Assembly (NCBI GenBank): GCA_023132505.1
Contig: JAGLYE010000114.1
Coordinates: 1-5,828, forward strand
Source: Bacteroidales bacterium
GTDB taxonomy: Bacteria > Bacteroidota > Bacteroidia > Bacteroidales > B18-G4
Direction of reading: 5' to 3'
DNA: 5,828 bases
The notes under the pieces were generated by a model. It saw only the letters and a list, made by a program, of their open reading frames with translations. It searched no databases and was not told the DNA's origin. The position numbers and the translations under genes are program-made. This document shows positions 1 through 5,400 of this stretch, in pieces (position 1 is the stretch's first letter; each line of letters opens with the position of its first letter).

Positions 1-30
1 GGTTTTTTGTTGGGGTAAAATTAAGAAAAA

Positions 31-63
31 AGGGTTGCCAACCCTAATAAGGTTGGCAACCCT
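31..63 (-). terminator. Rho-independent terminator of the MATE transporter gene
   Basis: A perfect 13-bp inverted repeat (AGGGTTGCCAACC at 31-43 and its exact complement at 51-63) encloses a 7-base loop (44-50). Read on the minus strand, the stem begins 5 bases after the TAG stop of the MATE gene (69-71). It is followed directly by a run of T (complement of the A-run at 25-31) and then further T-rich sequence. This is the textbook layout of an intrinsic terminator. On the plus strand the stem is not followed by a T-run, so it acts in one direction only. Confidence 0.9.
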
Positions 64-68
64 ATGAT

Positions 69-1517
69 CTAAACCTTCTTCAGTTTCCACTTCCCTCTTA
101 CAAACAAGGTTACCGCCAGTATGGTCATCACTGTTTCGGCACTGAGTATTGCGAAGAAAACACCATACTCCCTGAAGCCCATAACCAGTGCCAGGCTATA
201 AGCTAAAGGGATCTCCAGCAGCCAGAAACAGAAGAAATTGATCCAGGTCGGGGTGCTCGTATCTCCGGCCCCATTAAATGATTGTATCATTACCATCCCA
301 AGTCCGTAGGCAAGAAAACCGAAGCTGATGATCCGCAGGGCTGTAGCCCCAAATTCGATCACCCCTTTTTCCTGGATAAAGAATTTCATAAAGAATTCAG
401 GCCAGATCACGAAAAATATCCCAATGCTTCCAAGCAGGATCACGTTGATAATACCTGTAAACCAAACTGCCTTTTCGGCCCTTTCAGGCTTATTAGCACC
501 AAGGTTCTGTCCAACCAAAGTGGCCGCAGCATTACTGATCCCCCATGAAGGCAACAGGGAAAAGATGATTATCCTTATAGCAATGGTATACCCGGCCAGC
601 ACTTCGTTACCGAAAACCGACAGTATACGGACCATACCGATCCAACTTGAGGTGGCAATAAGGGTTTGCATGATCCCCCCTGTAGAAATGCGCAATATTT
701 CCCTTATCATCTTGAAGTCAATGATGATGCTTGCCCTGCTCAGCTTGATCCTGTGTTTTTTGCCAAAAAGAAGATACATCTGGTATATCACCGCAATGCC
801 CCTTCCGATATTGGTGGCGATAGCAGCGCCGGTCACTCCCAGCTCAGGAAAGGGGCCGAGGCCGAAGATCAGGCAAGGGTCAAGCACAATGTTAAGTGAG
901 TTAGCCAGGATCAGTACGCGCATGGAAATGGCTGCATCACCGGCGCTCCTGAATACGGCATTGATGATGAACAGCATCATGATCACGGCATTGCCTCCCA
1001 GCATCCAGGCGGTATAACCCGACATTTCCCTTGCTATATCTGATGAAACACCCATTAGAATGAGCATGTCAGTAGCAAAGAACCATCCCACCCATGCTAT
1101 CATAAATGAAATGGCCAGACCTGTGATCATTGCCTGGAAGGCTACTTCAGCTGCCCTGCCTGGGTTTTTTTCGCCTATCCTTCTGGAAACCAGCGCAGTG
1201 GTGGCCATGCTTAAGCCAACAGCAACAGCATAAACAATGGTGATCAATGATTCAGTGATCCCAACGGTAGCTACAGCATCAGGGCCTAATTTTGATACAA
1301 AAAATATATCGACAATAGCAAAAATGGATTCCATTACCATTTCAAGAACCATAGGCACCGACAGCAATAATATTGCCCGCCCGAGTTTACCGGATGTAAA
1401 ATCCTGTTCAGTGCCGCTAATGGATTCCCATATATCGCGTAAAAGTTGTTTCAATCGTTTTTTTCTTGAATTGTTCTGCGAAGATAAATATGTTAAAGAA
1501 TATAAATTTTTACACAT
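69..1517 (-). CDS. MATE family efflux transporter (multidrug/Na+ or H+ antiporter)
   Basis: Inner-membrane antiporter predicted to export drugs or other organic cations in exchange for Na+ or H+. The 482-residue product is close to the usual MATE length and is almost entirely hydrophobic, with about 12 membrane segments in two related halves (roughly residues 45-260 and 270-475). Family-like motifs include NAVFRSAGDA (186-195), NSLNIVLDPCLIFG (206-219), GVTGAAIAT (227-235) in the first half and GQNLGANKPERAEKA (336-350), SFNGAGDTSTPTW (413-425) in the second. The paired 'RSAGD' and 'NGAGDT' segments reflect the internal duplication. The ATG at 1517 gives about 35 polar, basic residues before the first segment. 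The next in-frame Met is residue 56, inside the first segment, so it is too late. A TTG at 1454 (residue 22, giving MKQLLRDIW) is a possible shorter start. Substrate cannot be told from sequence. The gene stands alone, ends in a strong terminator, and is divergent from the prenyltransferase gene. Confidence 0.93.
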   Translation of the reverse strand: MCKNLYSLTYLSSQNNSRKKRLKQLLRDIWESISGTEQDFTSGKLGRAILLLSVPMVLEMVMESIFAIVDIFFVSKLGPDAVATVGITESLITIVYAVAVGLSMATTALVSRRIGEKNPGRAAEVAFQAMITGLAISFMIAWVGWFFATDMLILMGVSSDIAREMSGYTAWMLGGNAVIMMLFIINAVFRSAGDAAISMRVLILANSLNIVLDPCLIFGLGPFPELGVTGAAIATNIGRGIAVIYQMYLLFGKKHRIKLSRASIIIDFKMIREILRISTGGIMQTLIATSSWIGMVRILSVFGNEVLAGYTIAIRIIIFSLLPSWGISNAAATLVGQNLGANKPERAEKAVWFTGIINVILLGSIGIFFVIWPEFFMKFFIQEKGVIEFGATALRIISFGFLAYGLGMVMIQSFNGAGDTSTPTWINFFCFWLLEIPLAYSLALVMGFREYGVFFAILSAETVMTILAVTLFVRGKWKLKKV

Positions 1518-1910
1518 GTTGTTTTCGTTTAAAATGTTGATGTCTTAGCTTTGATTTTCTTGCATACTTCGATCCGATAAATGGAAAACAAGCGGTTGCA
1601 AATGCCACCGCATTCTTAAGTGTGTAATTTGTTGTTTTCATAATTTTTTGTTTTGGTAAATAATTAAATGATAATAAACAGACACAGGTATAACTCCTGT
1701 ATTTAGTACTGTATAAGGGGAATTGATCCAGGATCAGGAAGATGTCCGGAGGGTACCCCTAACTGGGCACTGCTATATTGAAGAGAAGTGTTTTCATATG
1801 GCTCTTCCTGTTTTGAATCAACTACAAATATATTTATTTTTTGTAAACTTGCAGTTCCTTAAAACTTTAAAGTAGTATTATTGTTAGGTATTAAGTTTAA
1901 ATCGATAGGA
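1518..1910. other. Divergent intergenic spacer between the MATE and prenyltransferase genes
   Basis: About 390 bases with no convincing gene. It is AT-rich at both ends, with a more GC-balanced centre (about 1714-1765) that contains several short inverted repeats: TGATCC/GGATCA around 1730, AGGGG at 1716-1720 complementary to CCCCT at 1756-1760, and GAAGAG 1780-1785 facing CTCTTC 1802-1807. The right end carries a candidate promoter for the prenyltransferase. I could not find a convincing TAnnTTTG promoter for the minus-strand MATE gene here. A 43-codon minus-strand frame (1510-1641) overlaps the MATE start but has no recognisable features. No tRNA or known riboswitch fold was recognised by eye. 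Confidence 0.6.
1811..1842 (+). promoter_or_regulatory. Candidate Bacteroidota-type promoter for the prenyltransferase gene
   Basis: TTTTG at 1811-1815, then a 19-base spacer, then TATTTTTT at 1835-1842. This fits the -33 TTTG / -7 TAnnTTTG arrangement known for Bacteroidota, with one mismatch in the -7 box. An alternative -7 box, TAAACTTG at 1844-1851 (also one mismatch), overlaps the same region but lacks a -33 partner at the right distance. Either would start transcription some 50-60 bases before the ATG at 1911. The region is AT-rich, so chance matches are possible. Confidence 0.35.
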
Positions 1911-2870
1911 ATGGCTGAAGAACAGATGATTTCATTTTTTAAGAAATGGTGGATCTCACTCCGCCCATTTTCATTCCCTGCTTCTACTATGCCGGTTGTA
2001 TTCGGAACTGTATTGGCATACGTATACGGTGGTGAAGTATTCAATATATGGTACTTTCTGCTGGCTTTCTTTGGTATGGTATTTCTTCATGCTGGTGCGA
2101 ATGTACTCAACGATATTATTGATTACAGAAAAGGGCTTGACAAGGTTCCTGCACCCGTTAGCGGGGGAGTGGTCAGGAGGTTGATCTCCATTAGGGAAGC
2201 AAAGATCGCCAGTACTTTGTTATTCACGGCAGGCACTATTATGGGCGTAGCCCTGGCATATATGACCAGTCCCTGGCTGTTGCTGATCGGTGTCCCCGGA
2301 ATACTCATTGGTGTTTTTTATTCCCTGGGTGGTAAAGTAGCCCTGAAATATCATGCTCTTGGCGATCTTGCTGTTTTTCTGAACTTTGGCACACTGGGTG
2401 CTTTGGGTGCATGGTTTGTTCAAACCGGTACTTTCTCCTGGGTCCCCGTAATCTGGGCATTACCCATGTCCATGTTGGTGATCGGTATCTTGCATGCCAA
2501 CAATTGGCGGGATATCAAATCCGACAGGGAAGGGAATATTTATACCATTGCCTCTATGATGGGCGATAAGACATCCTTAAGGTATTATGGATACCTGATC
2601 TTTGGACCTTTCTTTGTTGTGCTGGCCCTGATCGTCCTGCCTTATTTTGCTTTTCCGAATATAACATTCATGCCATTCACTTTTGGTATTGTGATCCTTT
2701 CACTCCCTATGGCTCTTAAGCTCTGGCAAAAGGCACTGAACCGTAAAGAACCTAAAAACCCGATCGACTTTGTTGCCCTTGATGGCGCTACGGCACAGTT
2801 CAACCTTGTTTTCGGACTGTTATGCACATTGGCATTGGTGCTGGAGGCCGTTATCAGGATCTGGATATGA
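1911..2870 (+). CDS. menA: MenA-like UbiA-family prenyltransferase (1,4-dihydroxy-2-naphthoate polyprenyltransferase)
   Basis: Inner-membrane enzyme predicted to attach a polyprenyl chain to 1,4-dihydroxy-2-naphthoate, giving demethylmenaquinone in menaquinone synthesis. The 319-residue protein has about eight or nine membrane segments. Both aspartate-rich Mg2+/diphosphate sites of the UbiA superfamily are present: NDIIDYRKGLD at residues 67-77 and NNWRDIKSDREGN at 197-209. The second is especially MenA-like (the family has NNxRDIxxDRxxG). The N-terminal LRPFSFPAS segment and the GDLAVFLNFG stretch (about 151-160) also fit. An upstream in-frame TTG at 1881 would add 10 residues, but the ATG at 1911 is a better codon. 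ATG 1926 is another option, placing the start just before the family-like region (FFKKWWISLRPF). No other men gene is in the window. Other UbiA-type activities cannot be excluded, so the exact substrate is inferred. Confidence 0.82.
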   Translation: MAEEQMISFFKKWWISLRPFSFPASTMPVVFGTVLAYVYGGEVFNIWYFLLAFFGMVFLHAGANVLNDIIDYRKGLDKVPAPVSGGVVRRLISIREAKIASTLLFTAGTIMGVALAYMTSPWLLLIGVPGILIGVFYSLGGKVALKYHALGDLAVFLNFGTLGALGAWFVQTGTFSWVPVIWALPMSMLVIGILHANNWRDIKSDREGNIYTIASMMGDKTSLRYYGYLIFGPFFVVLALIVLPYFAFPNITFMPFTFGIVILSLPMALKLWQKALNRKEPKNPIDFVALDGATAQFNLVFGLLCTLALVLEAVIRIWI

Positions 2871-2889
2871 CACCACTAATTCTGGTATC
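2869..2889 (+). terminator. Weak candidate terminator between convergent genes
   Basis: The 24-base gap between the prenyltransferase stop and the porin stop contains an imperfect hairpin: GA-C-ACCA at 2869-2875 faces TGGT-A-TC at 2883-2889, with one mismatch and a 7-base loop, followed by TGTTTTC. The stem is short and poor in GC, so this is only a suggestion. No better terminator is visible for either gene. Confidence 0.22.
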
Positions 2890-2894
2890 TGTTT

Positions 2895-4109
2895 TCAAAA
2901 GTTAAATTGCACCATCCCATTAAACCTGTTCGCATTTCCGTTCTCGCCCCCATTATTTTTTCTCTGCCCCCAGAGATACTCCATGGCAACCCTCATGCTT
3001 GGCAAAATATTCCAGAAGAGGTTAATAGAGGCATATTGGCCCAGGCGATAATCCTGGTTTAGTAGATTTGTATTCTTGGAATGAACTTTTGTAAACCCGT
3101 ATACCAGGGTTGAATTGAGTTTTGTGCACCAGTAGTGCTGATACCCAAAATAAAGACCGCCAGCCCTGATCGGGATCATATTTCTCCCGTTATACTTATC
3201 ATACCCGGGGGCCGCGTCAAGTCCAACCCCGGATATATCCTGAATATATTTTGCCATTCCTTTGCCTATCACACCCTGGAACATGAAGTTATCCTTTTTG
3301 GTTAGCTTAAACAGGCCGCTGATGGCTGCACCACCCCCGAATATGGTTTTTTGATCGTTCCTGATTCTGTCAGCATAAGCCATTGTCCTGAAAACCCCGC
3401 CGGCCTGAAGGTGCCCGCGCTTAGCCTGGAACCTGAAAACCAGGATCACATCCGGGACATATTGATAGGAGGATGCCAGTGCGTTATTATAGGTCATGGA
3501 TACTTCGGGGAGCTCAAGGGATGTCATCATCTTAAAAGCATTTGAGATACTGAGTGTGTACCTGATCATGGGCGTGCGTAATGCAACGGATGAGTTTGGT
3601 CCCTCAAAATCAACAGTATTAGGAGTGGCGTCGAGATCCATCATAGTGGTCCATGTCTGTCCGATCAGAAAACCCTTGTACTGCCCGTAGGCATGGCGGA
3701 TCCGCGGGTAATAATGGTCTGAGTAAAAGTCGGCTTCGAGGTAGAACCTGATAGGATCTCCTGTTATATTTCCCAGAATCTCCGTGTAGATGCGCGACTG
3801 ATGGGCATCGAAACAAATACGTTTCTCGCTCAGGTTCCGATTCTCTACCGGGATGTCGTAGGTGATGAAATCATAGCTGTCTACTATCCCGTTAAAATCG
3901 AAAGCCCCGGTAAGTCTGATATAACCACCAAAACCCATCTGGAAATTATTACTTTTTGAGAAGATCACAAACTGTGGATATTCAGGGTCTTGCGGGTGTT
4001 TTGAAGTATAAATGCGTTTGATAGTGATCTCAGTGATGGTATCCTGTGCACGTATGGCAGGAATGAAGAAGATCAGTGTGAGAAAACATAGAAGGAACTC
4101 CTTTTTCAT
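2895..4109 (-). CDS. DcaP-like outer-membrane porin
   Basis: Predicted outer-membrane beta-barrel channel, probably for small anionic or organic solutes; DcaP-type porins form trimers. The 404-residue product begins with a clear Sec signal peptide: MKK, a hydrophobic core (about residues 5-18), and a likely cut after AIRA at residue 21. The mature part is a run of alternating amphipathic strands ending in the aromatic residue F (GMVQFNF), as expected of a barrel inserted by the BAM machinery. The central block holds the most diagnostic motifs: YLEADFYSD (123-131), RHAYGQYKG (138-146), IGQTWTTMMDLDATP (149-163) and DFEGPNSSVALRTPMIRYT (167-185). These match the DcaP-like family pattern as I know it. 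It starts at ATG 4109, 26 bases after a perfect -7 box. It converges on the prenyltransferase gene and diverges from rlmN. The transported substrate is unknown and no partner gene adjoins it. Confidence 0.82.
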   Translation of the reverse strand: MKKEFLLCFLTLIFFIPAIRAQDTITEITIKRIYTSKHPQDPEYPQFVIFSKSNNFQMGFGGYIRLTGAFDFNGIVDSYDFITYDIPVENRNLSEKRICFDAHQSRIYTEILGNITGDPIRFYLEADFYSDHYYPRIRHAYGQYKGFLIGQTWTTMMDLDATPNTVDFEGPNSSVALRTPMIRYTLSISNAFKMMTSLELPEVSMTYNNALASSYQYVPDVILVFRFQAKRGHLQAGGVFRTMAYADRIRNDQKTIFGGGAAISGLFKLTKKDNFMFQGVIGKGMAKYIQDISGVGLDAAPGYDKYNGRNMIPIRAGGLYFGYQHYWCTKLNSTLVYGFTKVHSKNTNLLNQDYRLGQYASINLFWNILPSMRVAMEYLWGQRKNNGGENGNANRFNGMVQFNF

Positions 4110-4134
4110 GAAGAAATGGGTGTTGGTTCTCTTA

Positions 4135-4142
4135 CAAATATA
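4135..4142 (-). promoter_or_regulatory. -7 box of the porin gene (TATATTTG)
   Basis: Read on the minus strand, 4142-4135 is TATATTTG, an exact match to the Bacteroidota -7 consensus TAnnTTTG. Transcription would start near 4128, leaving a leader of about 20 bases before the porin ATG at 4109, which is typical of the phylum. No TTTG is present at the usual -33 distance. That position falls inside the GTTGACR heptamer array, which reads GTCAAC on this strand. Confidence 0.5.
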
Positions 4143-4148
4143 AGAAAA

Positions 4149-4176
4149 GTTGACGGTTGACAGTTGACGGTTGACA
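4149..4176. repeat. Heptamer tandem array, 4 units of GTTGACR
   Basis: Four head-to-tail 7-bp units, GTTGACG GTTGACA GTTGACG GTTGACA, which can also be read as two perfect copies of a 14-mer. It lies between the divergent porin and rlmN genes, directly upstream of the porin -7 box, and covers the place where a -33 element would sit. Confidence 0.9.
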
Positions 4177-4180
4177 GTAA

Positions 4181-4194
4181 TTCTGATTTCTGAT
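4181..4194. repeat. Heptamer tandem array, 2 units of TTCTGAT
   Basis: Two perfect adjacent copies of TTCTGAT, 4 bases beyond the GTTGACR array. Two copies alone would mean little; the shared 7-bp period with the flanking arrays is what makes it notable. Confidence 0.6.
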
Positions 4195-4204
4195 ACACTA
4201 GTGG

Positions 4205-4225
4205 TTTTAAATTTTAAATTTTTAA
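4205..4225. repeat. Heptamer tandem array, 3 units of TTTTAAA
   Basis: TTTTAAA TTTTAAA TTTTTAA: two perfect units and one with a single substitution, again with a 7-bp period. The low-complexity AT sequence may repeat by chance, but this is the third 7-bp array within 77 bases. Confidence 0.6.
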
Positions 4226-4244
4226 TTAGATGGATTATTCACTG

Positions 4245-4264
4245 CCTACCTGCCGAAGCGTAGG
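4245..4264. repeat. GC-rich intergenic hairpin element (CCTAC...GTAGG)
   Basis: CCTAC at 4245-4249 and GTAGG at 4260-4264 are exact complements around the 10-base loop CTGCCGAAGC. The GC-rich block stands out from its AT-rich surroundings. It resembles short CTGCCGAAGCGTAGG-type elements that I recall as dispersed between genes in Bacteroidota; this link is from memory and was not checked. There is no T-run after it on the plus strand, so it does not look like an intrinsic terminator. Confidence 0.45.
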
Positions 4265-4290
4265 AGGGTCAACCCACCCAAAACTTGTTG

Positions 4291-4298
4291 TACTTTTA
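4291..4298 (+). promoter_or_regulatory. Candidate -7 box for rlmN (TACTTTTA)
   Basis: TACTTTTA matches the Bacteroidota -7 consensus TAnnTTTG at all but the last base. It would place the transcription start near 4305 and leave a leader of about 25 bases before ATG 4329. There is no clear TTTG at the -33 distance. If real, it rules out the earlier in-frame ATG at 4230, which lies upstream of the promoter. Confidence 0.35.
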
Positions 4299-4328
4299 CA
4301 AAACAATAGAACCCCTAAAATATATTTT

Positions 4329-5372
4329 ATGGAAAAGGAAGCACTTTTAGGAAAAACCAAAGCCGAACTTCAGGAAGTCACTGACGGACTGGGATTGCCA
4401 CCTTATACGGCCTCCCAACTCTCCGACTGGCTTTATAAAAAACATGTTTCTGATTTCTCGGAGATGACTAACCTTTCTAAAAAAGCAAGGGAACTGCTTT
4501 CAGAAAAATGTATGGCTGGGAGTACTGATCAGACAAATGTTCAGGAATCAAAGGATGGCACGAGGAAATATTTATTCCTTGCGGGAGAGAATAATTATAT
4601 TGAAGCAGCATATATCCCTGAGGAAAAAAGGAATACTCTTTGCATTTCTACCCAGGCAGGATGTAAAATGGGGTGTTTGTTTTGCATGACTGCTAAGCAG
4701 GGTTTTCAGGCAAACCTGAGCCCCGGTGAGATTATTAACCAGCTATGGAGCCTGCCTGAAAGGGAGCAGGTGAGCAACCTGGTTTTTATGGGGATGGGAG
4801 AACCGTTTGATAATATGGACAACCTGATGAAAGCCCTGGAAATACTGACTGCTTCATGGGGTATGGAAATTAGCCCGAAAAAGATCACGGTTTCCACCAT
4901 TGGGATCATCCCGGCCATGAGCAGGTTCATTGATGAAAGCGAGTGTCATCTTGCAGTAAGCTTGCATACTCCATTTGAAGATGAGCGTAATAAGCTGATG
5001 CCGATAGAAAATGTTTATCCCCTCGATGAGATATTCAGCTTATTGAAATCATATGACTTCCCGCGTCAGCGAAGGATCTCCTTTGAATATATTATGTTTA
5101 AAGGACTTAATGATACCCGCAGGCATGTGAATGAGATCGTGCGCTTGATGCATGGACTGAAAGCACGGATCAACCTCATCCGTTTCCATCCTATCCCGGG
5201 AACCGAACTGGAAGGCTCCGACGATAAAACCATCCACGAGTTTAAAGATGCCCTGAATGCCAAAGGTGTTATTACCACGATCCGTGCCAGCAGAGGCCTG
5301 GATATTGCTGCGGCATGTGGACTCTTATCCACAAAAGAATTTCTGAAGAAAGATAAAGAAACAGACTGCTGA
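4329..5372 (+). CDS. rlmN: Dual-specificity 23S rRNA A2503 / tRNA A37 C2-methyltransferase RlmN (radical SAM)
   Basis: Cytoplasmic radical SAM enzyme that methylates C2 of A2503 in 23S rRNA and, in studied members, A37 of some tRNAs. All key residues are visible in the 347-residue product: the cluster motif CKMGCLFC (Cys112, 116, 119), the conserved Cys105 in NTLCIS, the MGMGEP SAM-binding motif (154-159), the Glu92 of YIEAAYIPE that matches the proposed general base Glu105 of E. coli RlmN, and the methyl-carrying Cys330 in RGLDIAAACG. Having both catalytic cysteines and this context marks it as RlmN and not the resistance enzyme Cfr, although the two share this core. The frame opens earlier, at ATG 4230, but the extra 33 residues have no family character and cover the hairpin element and the candidate promoter. 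ATG 4329 (MEKEALLGKT) gives the normal length and has an A/T-rich leader. A charged tail (KKDKETDC) ends the protein. Confidence 0.95.
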   Translation: MEKEALLGKTKAELQEVTDGLGLPPYTASQLSDWLYKKHVSDFSEMTNLSKKARELLSEKCMAGSTDQTNVQESKDGTRKYLFLAGENNYIEAAYIPEEKRNTLCISTQAGCKMGCLFCMTAKQGFQANLSPGEIINQLWSLPEREQVSNLVFMGMGEPFDNMDNLMKALEILTASWGMEISPKKITVSTIGIIPAMSRFIDESECHLAVSLHTPFEDERNKLMPIENVYPLDEIFSLLKSYDFPRQRRISFEYIMFKGLNDTRRHVNEIVRLMHGLKARINLIRFHPIPGTELEGSDDKTIHEFKDALNAKGVITTIRASRGLDIAAACGLLSTKEFLKKDKETDC

Positions 5373-5398
5373 TATCCGAATATCGAGTATCGGATATA
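5371..5398. repeat. Imperfect heptamer array overlapping the rlmN stop codon
   Basis: Four 7-bp units in a row, GATATCC GAATATC GAGTATC GGATATA, related to a GARTATC consensus. The first unit contributes the last two bases of the rlmN TGA stop. The array fills nearly all of the 28-base gap between the convergent rlmN and DUF3078 genes, and its first and last units pair to form the hairpin listed separately. Confidence 0.6.
5372..5397 (+). terminator. Candidate terminator hairpin after rlmN
   Basis: ATATCCGA at 5372-5379 pairs exactly with TCGGATAT at 5390-5397 around a 10-base loop, and is followed on the plus strand by ATTTTATT. This suits an intrinsic terminator for rlmN, though the stem is AT-rich. 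On the minus strand no T-run follows, so the DUF3078 gene would gain little from it. Confidence 0.45.
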
Positions 5399-5400
5399 TT

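Noticed and set aside
328..1017. A 229-codon open frame on the plus strand
   Set aside because: It lies entirely opposite the MATE gene, whose protein has clear family motifs. The shadow product has no domain character.
2770..3051. A 93-codon plus-strand frame spanning the menA/porin junction
   Set aside because: It overlaps the 3' ends of two well-supported genes in other frames and gives a low-complexity, unrecognisable product.
4149..4176. CRISPR array or integration site
   Set aside because: The units are 7 bp with no spacers, far too short for CRISPR, and there are no cas genes, integrase or tRNA nearby.
4171..4199. TTGACA, 17-base spacer, TACACT: a sigma70-like promoter towards rlmN
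   Set aside because: Spacing is ideal for E. coli, but TTGACA is simply part of the heptamer array, and the primary sigma factor of Bacteroidota uses a different consensus.
4230..4328. N-terminal extension of RlmN from ATG 4230
   Set aside because: The 33 extra residues have no RlmN character, cross a palindromic repeat and a candidate promoter, and would make the protein longer than usual. ATG 4329 fits the family.
4329..5372. A Cfr-type antibiotic-resistance methyltransferase
   Set aside because: Sequence phrases such as TAKQGFQANLSPGEI and the full RlmN layout fit the housekeeping enzyme, and there is no mobile-element context.
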